Positions 35,367 to 45,195 of a DNA stretch of 64,000 bases are shown one piece after another. Origin of the DNA: Pseudomonas azadiae (GTDB taxonomy: Bacteria; Pseudomonadota; Gammaproteobacteria; Pseudomonadales; Pseudomonadaceae); assembly GCF_019145355.1 (NCBI RefSeq), contig NZ_JAHSTY010000001.1, positions 3,224,001 through 3,288,000 of the forward strand, in the 5' to 3' direction. A model generated the notes under the pieces. It was not told the DNA's origin and made no database searches. It saw nothing but the letters and a program-made list of their open reading frames with translations. How positions within the stretch are numbered: position 1 is the first letter of the stretch; every line of letters starts with the position of its first letter. The position numbers and the translations under genes were made by a program.

Positions 35367-37573
35367 CGGTTGAACAGGCCTTTCAGTGCGTCTTTGAGCT
35401 TCGGATTGACCTTGTCGAGTTTCTCTTCCAGCTTCTCGTTGAGGCGGTTGCCGGCAGCCTTGATCGCGACCTGGCCCAGGCCGTCCTTGTCCAGGCGGCA
35501 CGCCTTGGCGCCCAGTTCCAGCGGGCCACGGCAGCGCAGCGGTACTTCGATGCCCTGGAAATTGGAGCCTACTTCACAGGCCGGGTCCGGCACTTCGCGC
35601 TGGTCGCCTTCGACGATGATGCCGACGCGATAGTCCATGCCCAGTACACGCAAGTCGATGTCACCGTTGCCGTTGACCGCGAGGCCCGGAATGCGCACTT
35701 TCAGGTCCGGGTTGCTGGCCACGCCGTTACGCAAGGTCAGGTTGCCCTTGAGTTCCTGGAAGGGGGTGTCCTTGGCCCGTGGCTCGTTGGCCAGGGTCTT
35801 GCGGTTGAGCAGGGCGATGCCGGTGCACAGTTGCTGTTCAAGGTTGGCGTTGAGCAATACACCATTATTGATCACGAAACTGGCGGTGCCGTTGAGGCTG
35901 TCGATCAGCGCTTTCTGGCTATTGCCGCGGCCCGTGAGGTTGCTGTCGAGGGTGACCTGGCCTTTTACCGGAGGGTTCTGCCCCTGGGCTTGCAGGATGC
36001 GTTCGATCGGCACTTGCTTGATGCGGCTTTGCAGCGCCAGCAGCGGAATATCCTGGCGCACGTCAAGGCTGCCGTTGGCCTGGAACGTGCCGTTGTAGAG
36101 GCCGCCGCTGAGGGTGTCGAGCTTGAGCTGGCCATCGATGCCGGAAGCCTTGAGCGCCGCGTTCTGGATCGGCAGTTGGCTCAGGGTCAGTTGGCCGAAC
36201 GCGAGGTCGGCATCCACATCCAGCGTGCGCAGGCGGGTCAGCGGCAGCAACTTGTCGGTGCTCCAGGCGCCTTTGGTGGGGGCGTCGGGCAGCGGTGTGG
36301 TGCCGCCGGCAGCCATGGCCCCGGCTTCGCTGTTCTGCACTTCGGCCTGGCGGGCGGCGGTCGCGCCTTTGGCGGATTCAGACTTTGCCGGCAGGTAATT
36401 GTCGGCGTTGAAGGTGTCGGCCTTGAGCTGAACGCGCAGCGATTGCTTGGCGAAATCGTCGACGGCCACGCGACCGGTGAAGGTGCTGCCGTCGAGTTTC
36501 AGGTTCAGGTCTTCCAGCGCCACGCTGCTCGGTGTGCCCTTGAGGCGGCTGACCAGTTCGACCTTGCTCAGGCTGCCCTCGGCCATCGGCGGCAACGGGT
36601 GGCCGACACTGTCGAGGAACTTGGCCAGGTCGAACTGGGCGATGGACAGGGCGCCGCTCAGTTGCGGGGTCTTGTCCAGGTCGTTGACCTTCAGCTCGCC
36701 CAGGGCGCGCAGTTGGTTGGCCGACAGCTTCATGTTGGTCCATTCGGCGATGTTGGCCGCCTGGTCGACGAGGAGTTGGCCCTGGGTCGAAAAGGTCACG
36801 GTCTTGCCTTGCAGCGGCTCGCCTGTGGCTTCGCCGGTGACTTTCAGGTCTTCAAGCTGGTAGCGCTTGAGCGCACGCTGGATGCGCAGGTTGCCGTTGA
36901 GCTCGGTCTTGACCCGCATCACCGGCTGGTTGCTGCCGAAGAAAGCGGTGAGTTTCACCGGAATGCTGGCACCTTCATGCACGGCGCCGGTACTGAGCTG
37001 GATACTCTCGGCGCTGAACTGCTTGCCGGTCTGCTCATCGTTGTATTCGATGCGGGCGTTGTTGACCGTCAGGCTGTCGATGTCCAGGCGGATCGGCTGG
37101 GTCGGCTTCTCCGGTTTGGCCTCGGGCGCAGGTGCTGACGGGGCAGGGGTGTCAGCGCCCGCCACCGGGGCGTTCTTGCCGATGTCTTCCCAGTTGCCAT
37201 GGCCTTGCTTGTCGCGGTTGAGGCGCAGGTTCAGGCCCTCGACACGCACATCGCTCATCTGCACTTCGCGGCGCAGCAGCGGCAGCACGCGCACCGACAG
37301 GCCGAGCATCTGCAAGTCAGCGAAAGGTTGAGTCGGGTTGGTCAGGGTTGCCACGCTGGCGTCGTGCAGTTCAAGGCCGAGCCAGGGGAACAGGCTCCAG
37401 CCGATATCGCCGTTGAGCGTCAGCTCGATGTGGGCCTTGTCGCGGGCAATCTGGCGAATCTCGTCTTTGTAATCGTTGGGATCGAAGAGATGGGTCAGGG
37501 CAAAGCCTAGAGCCACAATGATCAGCAACAGCCCGAGGAGTACCAGACCCAGGATTTTGCCGAACGCTTTCAT
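35363..37573 (-). CDS. AsmA-family envelope protein
   Basis: 736 residues. An N-terminal membrane anchor (ILGLVLLGLLLIIVALGFAL) is followed by the AsmA start HLFDPNDYKDEIRQIARDKA and the long repeated beta-strand body typical of periplasmic AsmA/TamB-like proteins, which are thought to bridge membranes and move phospholipids. NGNGDIDLRVLGMDYRVGI near the end is the conserved AsmA C-terminal region. It is the first gene of the asmA-mutY-yggX operon, with 4-base overlaps. Confidence 0.9.
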   Translation of the reverse strand: MKAFGKILGLVLLGLLLIIVALGFALTHLFDPNDYKDEIRQIARDKAHIELTLNGDIGWSLFPWLGLELHDASVATLTNPTQPFADLQMLGLSVRVLPLLRREVQMSDVRVEGLNLRLNRDKQGHGNWEDIGKNAPVAGADTPAPSAPAPEAKPEKPTQPIRLDIDSLTVNNARIEYNDEQTGKQFSAESIQLSTGAVHEGASIPVKLTAFFGSNQPVMRVKTELNGNLRIQRALKRYQLEDLKVTGEATGEPLQGKTVTFSTQGQLLVDQAANIAEWTNMKLSANQLRALGELKVNDLDKTPQLSGALSIAQFDLAKFLDSVGHPLPPMAEGSLSKVELVSRLKGTPSSVALEDLNLKLDGSTFTGRVAVDDFAKQSLRVQLKADTFNADNYLPAKSESAKGATAARQAEVQNSEAGAMAAGGTTPLPDAPTKGAWSTDKLLPLTRLRTLDVDADLAFGQLTLSQLPIQNAALKASGIDGQLKLDTLSGGLYNGTFQANGSLDVRQDIPLLALQSRIKQVPIERILQAQGQNPPVKGQVTLDSNLTGRGNSQKALIDSLNGTASFVINNGVLLNANLEQQLCTGIALLNRKTLANEPRAKDTPFQELKGNLTLRNGVASNPDLKVRIPGLAVNGNGDIDLRVLGMDYRVGIIVEGDQREVPDPACEVGSNFQGIEVPLRCRGPLELGAKACRLDKDGLGQVAIKAAGNRLNEKLEEKLDKVNPKLKDALKGLFNR

Positions 37574-37897
37574 GGGCGAGTCCTTGTATGTCGATTTGAA
37601 AATTCAGCCGCAGAGTATAACGCCCGACGGCCTGCGTCAGTTCACCGATCGTTACATTGTATCCGCAGGCAGGGGCACGGGATTCTGGCGCCAGAAAAAC
37701 AAAAATCGCAAAAAGATGATGTCATTTTGGTTTTTCTGTCACTCACTGATGCTAATCTTCGCCCCGTTCGTTCGCCTTCTGCGACGTATCGTCGCGCGTA
37801 AATGGAGCTTCACTCAACAAAAACGGCCACGCTTTGCGTGCAAGGCCGAGGGAGAGCGCGCCTGACGGACACATACTAACAACTGGGGGAAACACCA
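37574..37897 (+). promoter_or_regulatory. Divergent promoter region asmA / OFA transporter
   Basis: No gene is seen in 324 bases. A-rich AACAAAAATCGCAAAAAG (37698-37715) and CAACAAAAACGG (37816-37827) resemble the A-rich motifs bound by Hfq/Crc in Pseudomonas mRNAs and lie in the leader of the OFA gene. A good ribosome-binding site GGGGGAAA precedes the OFA ATG. Confidence 0.4.
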
Positions 37898-39559
37898 ATG
37901 AGCACTAGCACTGCGGCAGCTTCAACTGCCGTAAAGCCTGCGTTCCTGTCCAAGGAGCGCATTATCGCCAAGCCCGGCTTCAACCGCTGGCTGGTTCCAC
38001 CGGCCGCCCTGGCGATCCACTTGTGCATCGGCATGGCCTACGGTTTCTCGGTGTTCTGGCTGCCGCTGTCCAAGGCGCTGGGCATCACCAAACCGGTCGC
38101 GTGCGCGCCGGACATGAGCTTTATCGCCCAGGTCTTCTCGTCCCAATGCGACTGGCCCATCTCCATGCTGGGCTGGATCTACACCCTGTTTTTCATCTTC
38201 CTGGGCTGCTCGGCGGCGATCTGGGGCGGCTGGCTGGAACATGCCGGGCCACGCAAGGCCGGCGTTGTGTCGGCGCTGTGCTGGTGCGGCGGCCTGCTGA
38301 TCTCGTCGCTGGGTATCTATACCCACCAGATCTGGTTGATGTGGATCGGCTCCGGGGTCATCGGCGGTATCGGCCTGGGCCTGGGTTATATCTCGCCCGT
38401 GTCGACCCTGATCAAGTGGTTCCCGGACAAGCGCGGCATGGCCACCGGCATGGCGATCATGGGCTTCGGCGGCGGCGCGATGGTCGGTGCACCCCTGGCC
38501 GCAGCGCTGATGGGGCACTTTGCGTCGCCGACCAGCGTGGGCGTCTGGCAGAGCTTCCTGGTGATGGCCGCGATCTACTTCGTGTTCATGATCGGCGGCG
38601 CGCTGTCCTATCGCGTTCCACCGACCGGCTGGAAGCCTGAGGGCTGGACCGCGCCGGCGAAAAAAGCCAGCAATGCGATGATCACCCACCGTCACGTGCA
38701 CGTGAACGTAGCGTGGAAAACCCCGCAGTTCCGCCTGGTGTGGCTGGTGCTGTGCCTGAACGTATCCGCTGGCATCGGCATCCTCGGCATGGCTTCGCCA
38801 CTGCTGCAGGAAGTGTTTGGCGGCAAGCTGCTGGGCGTGGACGTGCCGTTCGGCCAGCTGGACGCGGGGCAATTAGCGTCCATCGCGGCCATCGCGGCAG
38901 GTTTCACCGGTCTGTTGAGTTTGTTCAACATCGGTGGCCGCTTCTTCTGGGCGTCGTTCTCCGACTACCTGGGCCGTAAAAACACCTACTTCGTGTTCTT
39001 CGCCCTGGGCTTTGCCCTGTACGCGCTGATCCCGAACCTGGGCCACCTGGGTAACGTCGCGCTGTTCGTGGCGGCGTTCTGCATCATCCTGTCGATGTAC
39101 GGCGGTGGGTTTGCGACCGTTCCGGCCTACCTGGCGGATCTGTTCGGTACGCAGATGGTCGGCGCGATCCATGGTCGCTTGCTGACGGCTTGGGCTGCCG
39201 CGGGCGTATTGGGCCCGGTGCTGGTGAACTACCTGCGTGAATATCAGCTGAGCATCGGCGTTGAACGCGCTGCCGCCTACGACATCACGTTGTATATCCT
39301 CGCCGGTTTGCTGGTGCTGGGTTTCATCTGCAACCTGCTGGTTCGCCCAGTGGCCGACAAGTACTTCATGACCGACGCGGAACTTGCCGCCGAACAGGCG
39401 CTGGGCCATGACAAAGGTGCGGATGCGACCACTTCCCTGGAGTGGAAAGCAGCCTCCGGCACCGTGCCGTTGGCGATCGCAGCCTGGCTGGTGGTGGGTA
39501 TTCCGTTGGCGTGGGGTGTGTGGGTGACCCTGCAGAAGACGGCGGTGTTGTTCCACTAA
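37898..39559 (+). CDS. OFA-family MFS transporter (oxalate/formate antiporter-like)
   Basis: 553 residues with about twelve membrane helices and an extra C-terminal pair, as in longer OFA members. KWFPDKRGMATGMAIMGFGGG is the OFA-type signature after helix 5, and GRFFWASFSDYLGRKNTYFV matches the MFS loop between helices 8 and 9. OFA carriers exchange or import small monocarboxylates or dicarboxylates; which one is not clear. The gene stands alone with a strong ribosome-binding site (GGGGGAAACACCA before ATG). Confidence 0.88.
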   Translation: MSTSTAAASTAVKPAFLSKERIIAKPGFNRWLVPPAALAIHLCIGMAYGFSVFWLPLSKALGITKPVACAPDMSFIAQVFSSQCDWPISMLGWIYTLFFIFLGCSAAIWGGWLEHAGPRKAGVVSALCWCGGLLISSLGIYTHQIWLMWIGSGVIGGIGLGLGYISPVSTLIKWFPDKRGMATGMAIMGFGGGAMVGAPLAAALMGHFASPTSVGVWQSFLVMAAIYFVFMIGGALSYRVPPTGWKPEGWTAPAKKASNAMITHRHVHVNVAWKTPQFRLVWLVLCLNVSAGIGILGMASPLLQEVFGGKLLGVDVPFGQLDAGQLASIAAIAAGFTGLLSLFNIGGRFFWASFSDYLGRKNTYFVFFALGFALYALIPNLGHLGNVALFVAAFCIILSMYGGGFATVPAYLADLFGTQMVGAIHGRLLTAWAAAGVLGPVLVNYLREYQLSIGVERAAAYDITLYILAGLLVLGFICNLLVRPVADKYFMTDAELAAEQALGHDKGADATTSLEWKAASGTVPLAIAAWLVVGIPLAWGVWVTLQKTAVLFH

Positions 39560-39589
39560 ACACCGCAAGACGCTGGTGGGCCCGCTTCC

Positions 39590-39878
39590 TGTGGGAGCTG
39601 GCTTGCCTGCGATGCACATAGGTATCTACACAATTTTCAAAGGCTGACAAATCTCCCTGTAGTGAGCGGGCTTGTCCCGCGCTGGGTGGCGAAGCCGCCC
39701 CAAACCAGGCAACTCGGTTTTTCTGTAAACCGGTGGTGACTGTATTAGGGCGGCTTCGTCACCCAGCGCGGGACAAGCCCGCTCACTACAAATGTGTAGA
39801 TACCTATGCTGCGATGCAGGCACCTCGGTCATTCAGACACACCGAGGTGATGCCATCGCGGGCAAGCCCGGCTCCCAT
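39590..39878. repeat. Nested REP cluster (REPIN inside REPIN)
   Basis: Outer arms: TGTGGGAGCTGGCTTGCC (39590-39607) with GGGCAAGCCCGGCTCCCA near 39860-39877. Next arms: CATAGGTATCTACACA (39617-39632) with TGTGTAGATACCTATG (39793-39808). Inner arms: GTAGTGAGCGGGCTTGTCCC (39660-39679) with its complement ending at 39789, plus GGCGAAGCCGCCC/GGGCGGCTTCG. The whole can fold as one long cruciform or as separate hairpins. Confidence 0.8.
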
Positions 39879-39974
39879 GCGCTGTAAGCTGGCTTTGGCT
39901 TGTATGCACATGTCTATCTCCGACACTCCATCAGTCTTATCCCCTCCGATGTTTCTGTTTAGCGCCCGCGCCCC

Positions 39975-39980
39975 TATAAT
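39975..39980 (+). promoter_or_regulatory. Candidate -10 element of the his operon
   Basis: A perfect TATAAT lies 38 bases before the hisB ATG. The matching -35 at 17 bases is TTTCTG, weak. The leader is short (about 30 bases) and shows no attenuator or His-rich peptide. Confidence 0.5.
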
Positions 39981-40017
39981 GGCTGCCTTTTTCGCCCAAT
40001 GATTTGCGGAGCTGGTG

Positions 40018-40611
40018 ATGGTCGAACGTATGGCGTCCGTCGAGCGCGACACTCTGGAAACCCAGATCAAAGCCTCGATCAACCTGGATGGCACCGGAAA
40101 GGCCCGATTCGATATCGGTGTACCTTTTCTTGAGCACATGCTGGACCAGATCGCCCGTCACGGGCTGATCGACCTGGATATCGTCAGCAAGGGCGACCTG
40201 CATATCGACGACCACCACACGGTGGAAGACGTAGGCATCACCCTCGGCCAGGCCTTTGCCAAGGCCATCGGCGACAAAAAAGGTATCCGTCGCTACGGCC
40301 ACGCCTATGTGCCGCTGGACGAAGCGCTGTCGCGCGTAGTCATCGACTTCTCCGGCCGCCCGGGCCTGCAGATGCACGTGCCCTACACCCGCGCCACCGT
40401 GGGCGGCTTCGATGTCGACCTGTTCCAGGAATTCTTCCAAGGGTTCGTCAACCACGCACTGGTCAGCCTGCACATCGACAACCTGCGCGGCACCAACACC
40501 CACCACCAGATCGAAACCGTGTTCAAGGCATTCGGCCGCGCGCTGCGCATGGCCGTCGAGCTGGACGACCGCATGGCCGGGCAAATGCCGTCGACCAAGG
40601 GCGTCCTGTAA
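40018..40611 (+). CDS. hisB: HisB, imidazoleglycerol-phosphate dehydratase
   Basis: 197 residues from the ATG at 40018 (GGAG upstream; a GTG at 40015 is less likely). The manganese-binding motifs DDHHTVED and NTHHQIE are both present, and the end STKGVL matches Pseudomonas HisB. It makes imidazole-acetol phosphate, the sixth step of histidine synthesis. It is the mono-functional form without a phosphatase domain, as usual in Pseudomonas. hisH begins in the last base of its stop codon. Confidence 0.97.
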   Translation: MVERMASVERDTLETQIKASINLDGTGKARFDIGVPFLEHMLDQIARHGLIDLDIVSKGDLHIDDHHTVEDVGITLGQAFAKAIGDKKGIRRYGHAYVPLDEALSRVVIDFSGRPGLQMHVPYTRATVGGFDVDLFQEFFQGFVNHALVSLHIDNLRGTNTHHQIETVFKAFGRALRMAVELDDRMAGQMPSTKGVL

Positions 40612-41249
40612 TGCAGACGGTCGCGGTTATCGATTACGGCATGGGTAACCTGCACTCGGTGGCCAAGGCCCTCGAGCACGTAGGTGCCGGCAAGGTGCTG
40701 ATCACCAGCGATGCCAACGTGATTCGCGAAGCCGACCGGGTCGTGTTTCCCGGCGTGGGCGCGATTCGCGACTGCATGGCCGAGATCCGCCGCCTGGGCT
40801 TTGACAGCCTGGTGCGCGAAGTCAGCCAGGACCGCCCGTTCCTCGGCATCTGCGTGGGCATGCAAGCCTTGCTCGACAGCAGTGAAGAGAACGACGGCGT
40901 TGACTGCATCGGCCTGTTCCCCGGCCAAGTGAAGTTCTTCGGCAAGGACCTGCATGAAGACGGCGCCCACTTGAAAGTCCCGCACATGGGCTGGAACGAA
41001 GTGAGCCAGCGCGTGGATCACCCGCTGTGGCACGAAGTGCCGGACATGGCGCGTTTCTATTTTGTGCACAGCTACTACATCGCCGCAGGTCTACCGGACC
41101 AGGTGGTGGGTGGCGGTCACTACGGCGTCGACTTCGCCGCGGCCTTGGCTGACGGTTCGCGGTTTGCGGTGCAGTTCCACCCGGAGAAGAGCCATACCCA
41201 TGGCCTGCAATTGCTGCAGAACTTCGCCGCGTGGGACGGTCGTTGGTAA
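40611..41249 (+). CDS. hisH: HisH, glutaminase subunit of imidazole-glycerol-phosphate synthase
   Basis: 212 residues. A class I glutamine amidotransferase: nucleophile Cys in [15 protein letters not shown], oxyanion strand around [13 protein letters not shown], and the His-Glu pair in [14 protein letters not shown]. It supplies ammonia to HisF. Start and stop both touch neighbours (TAATG at each end), showing tight coupling with hisB and with the small DUF2164 gene. Confidence 0.97.
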   Translation: MQTVAVIDYGMGNLHSVAKALEHVGAGKVLITSDANVIREADRVVFPGVGAIRDCMAEIRRLGFDSLVREVSQDRPFLGICVGMQALLDSSEENDGVDCIGLFPGQVKFFGKDLHEDGAHLKVPHMGWNEVSQRVDHPLWHEVPDMARFYFVHSYYIAAGLPDQVVGGGHYGVDFAAALADGSRFAVQFHPEKSHTHGLQLLQNFAAWDGRW

Positions 41250-41506
41250 TGGCCAAGAAAACGAAGCCGCCGATCTTGAACCTCACGCCCGACCAGGAGC
41301 GTGAGGCCACCCACAAGATCAAGCTGTTCATGGAAGACCGCTTCGAGCTCAAGCTGGGCTCGTTCGAGGTCGCCGAGATTCTCGAGCTGTTCACCACCGA
41401 AGTGGCGCCGCACTATTACAACAGGGCGATTTTCGATACGCAGACGCTCCTCAAAGAAAGGTTCGAAAGCATCGAAAGCGACCTGTGGTCGCTTGAGAAA
41501 CCCTGA
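41249..41506 (+). CDS. DUF2164-family small protein inside the his operon
   Basis: 85 residues from the ATG at 41249, which overlaps the hisH stop by one base. LTPDQEREATHKIKLFMEDR followed by FELKLGSFEVAEILELFTTE and VAPHYYNRAIFDTQ are the family's conserved stretches. Its function is unknown to me. Being translated between hisH and hisA suggests it is made with the histidine enzymes, but no enzymatic motif is visible. Confidence 0.85.
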   Translation: MAKKTKPPILNLTPDQEREATHKIKLFMEDRFELKLGSFEVAEILELFTTEVAPHYYNRAIFDTQTLLKERFESIESDLWSLEKP

Positions 41507-41545
41507 TTTCCCAAGCATTGCTGAATATCGAATAAGGTTTGCCAG

Positions 41546-42283
41546 ATGCTGATTATCCCCGCTATCGATCTCAAGGACGGCGCCTGCGTCCGTCTGCGCC
41601 AAGGCCGCATGGAAGATTCCACCGTGTTCTCCGACGACCCGGTGAGCATGGCTGCCAAATGGGTGGAAGGGGGCTGCCGTCGTCTGCATCTGGTGGACTT
41701 GAACGGCGCTTTCGAAGGCCAGCCGGTCAATGGCGAAGTCGTTACCGCCATCGCCAAGCGCTACCCGAACCTGCCGATCCAGATCGGCGGCGGTATCCGT
41801 TCCCTGGAAACCATCGAACACTACGTCAAAGCGGGTGTGAGCTACGTGATCATCGGCACCAAGGCCGTGAAAGACCCAGCCTTCGTTGCCCAAGCCTGCC
41901 GTGCGTTCCCAGGCAAAGTGATCGTCGGCCTGGATGCCAAGGACGGCTTCGTCGCCACCGACGGCTGGGCCGAGATCAGCACCGTGCAGGTGATTGACCT
42001 GGCCAAGCAGTTCGAAGCGGACGGGGTGTCCGCCATCGTTTATACCGACATCGCCAAAGACGGCATGATGCAGGGCTGCAATGTGCCGTTCACCGCCGCG
42101 CTGGCCGCTGCGACGAAGATTCCGGTGATCGCTTCCGGCGGCATTCACAACCTGGGCGACATCAAGTCGCTGCTGGACGCCAAGGCCCCCGGCATCATCG
42201 GCGCCATCACCGGCCGCGCGATCTACGAAGGTACCCTGGACGTCGCCGAAGCCCAGGCTTACTGCGATGCCTACAACGGCTGA
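41546..42283 (+). CDS. hisA: HisA, phosphoribosylformimino-AICAR-phosphate isomerase
   Basis: 245 residues, a (beta/alpha)8 barrel. [18 protein letters not shown] carries the catalytic Asp-8, and [13 protein letters not shown] and the late [12 protein letters not shown] hold the phosphate-binding glycine loops. [12 protein letters not shown] contains the second catalytic Asp. It opens the ProFAR ring sugar to PRFAR. It sits between the DUF2164 gene and hisF, ten bases from the latter. Confidence 0.97.
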   Translation: MLIIPAIDLKDGACVRLRQGRMEDSTVFSDDPVSMAAKWVEGGCRRLHLVDLNGAFEGQPVNGEVVTAIAKRYPNLPIQIGGGIRSLETIEHYVKAGVSYVIIGTKAVKDPAFVAQACRAFPGKVIVGLDAKDGFVATDGWAEISTVQVIDLAKQFEADGVSAIVYTDIAKDGMMQGCNVPFTAALAAATKIPVIASGGIHNLGDIKSLLDAKAPGIIGAITGRAIYEGTLDVAEAQAYCDAYNG

Positions 42284-42292
42284 GGACTGACC

Positions 42293-43063
42293 ATGGCGCT
42301 GGCCAAACGCATCATCCCTTGCCTGGACGTCGACAACGGTCGCGTGGTCAAGGGCGTCAAGTTCGAGAACATCCGTGACGCCGGCGACCCGGTGGAAATC
42401 GCCCGTCGCTACGACGAGCAGGGCGCCGACGAGATTACCTTTCTCGACATCACCGCCAGCGTCGACGGCCGCGACACTACCTTGCATACCGTCGAGCGCA
42501 TGGCCAGCCAGGTGTTCATCCCGCTGACCGTGGGCGGTGGCGTACGCACCGTGCAAGACATCCGCAACCTGCTCAATGCCGGCGCGGATAAGGTCTCGAT
42601 CAACACGGCGGCGGTGTTCAACCCGGAGTTCGTCGGTGAAGCCGCGCAGCACTTCGGCTCGCAATGCATCGTGGTCGCCATCGACGCCAAGAAAGTTTCC
42701 GGCCCCGGCGAAACCCCACGCTGGGAGATCTTCACCCACGGCGGGCGCAAGCCGACCGGCCTGGACGCGGTAGAGTGGGCGATGAAGATGGAAGGCCTGG
42801 GCGCCGGTGAAATCCTGCTGACCAGCATGGACCAGGACGGCATGAAAAACGGCTTCGACCTGGGCGTAACCCGTGCCATCAGTGATGCGCTGGGCATTCC
42901 GGTGATTGCGTCCGGGGGTGTCGGCAACCTGCAACACTTGGCCGACGGCGTGATCGAAGGCCACGCCAGTGCGGTGCTGGCGGCGAGTATTTTTCACTTC
43001 GGCGAATACACGGTTCCCGAGGCCAAGGCGTACATGGCGGCGCGCGGTATCGTCGTGCGCTGA
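42293..43063 (+). CDS. hisF: HisF, cyclase subunit of imidazole-glycerol-phosphate synthase
   Basis: 256 residues, a (beta/alpha)8 barrel. [19 protein letters not shown] has the catalytic Asp-11, and [16 protein letters not shown] the second catalytic Asp near residue 130. Phosphate-binding loops appear as VGGGVRT and ASGGVGN. It closes the imidazole ring with ammonia from HisH. The order hisB-hisH-hisA-hisF agrees with other Pseudomonas. The last gene of the his set here; hisI and hisE are not in the window. Confidence 0.97.
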   Translation: MALAKRIIPCLDVDNGRVVKGVKFENIRDAGDPVEIARRYDEQGADEITFLDITASVDGRDTTLHTVERMASQVFIPLTVGGGVRTVQDIRNLLNAGADKVSINTAAVFNPEFVGEAAQHFGSQCIVVAIDAKKVSGPGETPRWEIFTHGGRKPTGLDAVEWAMKMEGLGAGEILLTSMDQDGMKNGFDLGVTRAISDALGIPVIASGGVGNLQHLADGVIEGHASAVLAASIFHFGEYTVPEAKAYMAARGIVVR

Positions 43064-43128
43064 AGGGGCTGGACAGCATGGCAAGTGCGCGGCACTCTCT
43101 GCGCTTGCCATGGATCCCGGTAACTTTC

Positions 43129-43884
43129 ATGTTCAAGCACCTGCTGCTCGCCCTCGCCAGTACGTCCCTCCTTTTGACAGCCCCGGCCCACGCCGATGGA
43201 TCGTCCGGCGCCTCCCTGGTGCTGCTGACGGAAAACTTTCCGCCTTACAACATGGCGAAAAACGGCAAGAACTTCGCCAAGGACGAGAACATCGAAGGCA
43301 TCGCCGCAGACATCGTGCGCGAGACCTTCAAGCGTGCCGGCATCTCCTACAACCTGACCCTGCGTTTCCCTTGGGAGCGAATCTACAAACTCGCCTTGGA
43401 AAAACCTGGCTACGGTGTGTTCGTGATGGCGCGCCTGCCTGATCGCGAAGCGCTGTTCAAATGGGTCGGCCCCCTGGGCCCGGATGATTGGGTGTTGCTG
43501 GCCAAGGCCGACAGCAAGATCCAGTTGGCCGATCTTGAGCACGCCCGGCGCTACAGGATCGGCGCCTACAGAGGTGATGCCATTGCCCAGACCCTGGAGA
43601 AACAGGGGCTCAACCCGATCGTTGCGCTGCGCGATCAGGACAACGCGCAAAAGCTGGTGGACGGCCAGATAGACCTGTGGGCCACCGGTGATCCGGCGGG
43701 CCGTTACCTGGCCCGCCAGGTCGGGGTGACCCAACTCAGGACGGTGTTGCGCTTTAACAGCGCCCAGCTTTATCTGGCGCTGAACAAAGAGGTGCCGGAT
43801 GACGTGGTGGCCAGGCTGCAAGCGGCCCTCGATCAGTTACGGGATGAGGGTGTTGTCGATCAAATCATGGCCCGTTACCTCTAG
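43129..43884 (+). CDS. Periplasmic substrate-binding protein (SBP_bac_3 type)
   Basis: 251 residues from the ATG at 43129, which gives a clean signal peptide (FKHLLLALASTSLLLTAPAHA). LVLLTENFPPYNMAKNGKNF and GIAADIVRETFKRAGISYNL are the ligand-binding start of polar amino-acid/ectoine-like binding proteins. No permease or ATPase is next to it, so it may serve a distant transporter or act as a sensor. Its last 48 bases overlap, tail to tail, the Vps62-like gene. Confidence 0.8.
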   Translation: MFKHLLLALASTSLLLTAPAHADGSSGASLVLLTENFPPYNMAKNGKNFAKDENIEGIAADIVRETFKRAGISYNLTLRFPWERIYKLALEKPGYGVFVMARLPDREALFKWVGPLGPDDWVLLAKADSKIQLADLEHARRYRIGAYRGDAIAQTLEKQGLNPIVALRDQDNAQKLVDGQIDLWATGDPAGRYLARQVGVTQLRTVLRFNSAQLYLALNKEVPDDVVARLQAALDQLRDEGVVDQIMARYL

Positions 43885-45132
43885 ATCCGGCTCCGCTTGA
43901 GGGGCTTCTACCGTTGCAATTGCCTCATCCGGCAGCGGCTCGGCGTCGGGAGACTCGCTCATATAAACGTGATCGCCATTGGCGTAGCTGACGGTCGCTG
44001 AAACCTGGCTGCCATCCTGACGCAGCAGGCAGTATTCACTGTGCAACAGGTAAGCAGCGACGGCCTTCCTCGGCGGGACATACGTGATAATTTCCAGGGG
44101 CGAGGAATGACTCCAGCCTTTCGCGGAGCGTTGGGTGTGCGTGAATTCACGACCCAGCTGCGCCGAAAAAATCATCTCAAACGCCTGTGGATGCGCAGGC
44201 CACTCTTTGCTCAAGTCGACGCTGGTGTTGAATGCCAAGGCCCTGGCGTTACCGCCCAGTTCGCCCTTGTCGGCCGTCCACATGAACGGCTGAGGGGTCG
44301 ACCCGGTGTTGTGTCCGAAACCGGCGAGGCGATGACGGTCCGTGCGTTCGAGTCGATAGGTGGGCGACGCCTGAAGCTGTTCGACTGCGCTCAGTTCGGG
44401 GTCTTTTACACAGAACCACGGCAGCTCGCAGACTTGCAGCGTGGCGGCGTCTTCATTGTCAGAGGATGGGCTTTCATGCCCGGTGAGTGCGGGAGGTGGC
44501 GGCAGGTCGCTCAGTTGCGCGGTCAGCGCCAGGCGTAGCGAGTAGGTCTCGGTGCCTGGCTTGGCATAACTGTCATGGCCAAGGAAGGTACCGGGCGCCA
44601 GGTAAGCTTCACCGGCGGGCGCATCGGGCGGCGTGACCGACCAGAGGCTTAAATCGTTGGCCGAACCGCTGCCTTTGTCGTTCCAGATCAGCTCGCCCAC
44701 TTGCGCCGTCACGATCAGGTCTTCTCGCACACAGCGCACGGCATGGCGCGAGGGTTTGTCGTAGCCGACGCCACACACCAGCCCCATCGTGACGTAGCCT
44801 TGCGGGGCAAGCGGGCGCCAGATGGAAAAGTTGGCATGCGCCCCAGTCCCTTCATCGTGCCACACCAGATGATAGTCAACGGGCGGACGCAGCGCCGTGC
44901 CGTCGGCCTTGTTCGCGTCGCTCACGACGGCGACGATCCTGCTTTGATTGATATTGCGATAGTGACCGACCGCAATATCACCCAAGGCGTAAAACGGGCT
45001 GAGTACATCGGACGTTGTGCTCGGCCGCCAGAAGCCGACGGCCTTGTGCGCGTGGGTTCCCTTGTCGTTCCACAGCGGCAGGAACTCGCTGGTAAAGCTG
45101 ATGAGCAGGTCGTTGAATTGCAGAGGTTTCAT
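43837..45132 (-). CDS. Vps62-like (DUF946) protein
   Basis: 431 residues from the ATG at 45132, preceded by GGAGCGACTTCC. The body repeats the pattern F-L-x-W-N-D-K-G-T with W-R-P (LPLWNDKGTHAHKAVGFWRP, HLVWHDEGTGAHANFSIWRP, LIWNDKGSGSANDLSLWSVT), three copies at about residue 22, 88 and 154, and VTMGLVCGVGYDKPS, both marks of the Vps62 family known from fungi and plants. No signal peptide is visible. Its function is unknown; it is flanked by core genes and overlaps its convergent neighbour by 48 bases. Confidence 0.7.
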   Translation of the reverse strand: MKPLQFNDLLISFTSEFLPLWNDKGTHAHKAVGFWRPSTTSDVLSPFYALGDIAVGHYRNINQSRIVAVVSDANKADGTALRPPVDYHLVWHDEGTGAHANFSIWRPLAPQGYVTMGLVCGVGYDKPSRHAVRCVREDLIVTAQVGELIWNDKGSGSANDLSLWSVTPPDAPAGEAYLAPGTFLGHDSYAKPGTETYSLRLALTAQLSDLPPPPALTGHESPSSDNEDAATLQVCELPWFCVKDPELSAVEQLQASPTYRLERTDRHRLAGFGHNTGSTPQPFMWTADKGELGGNARALAFNTSVDLSKEWPAHPQAFEMIFSAQLGREFTHTQRSAKGWSHSSPLEIITYVPPRKAVAAYLLHSEYCLLRQDGSQVSATVSYANGDHVYMSESPDAEPLPDEAIATVEAPQAEPDLEVTGHDLIDNTLIP

Positions 45133-45195
45133 GGAAGTCGCTCCAGTTGATTGGAGCATCAACTGTCGAGCAGTGAACGCATGGCCTGGCTGTAT

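Noticed and set aside
35831..37138. Long plus-strand open frame antisense to asmA
   Set aside because: A shadow of the AsmA coding strand with low-complexity composition and no motif.
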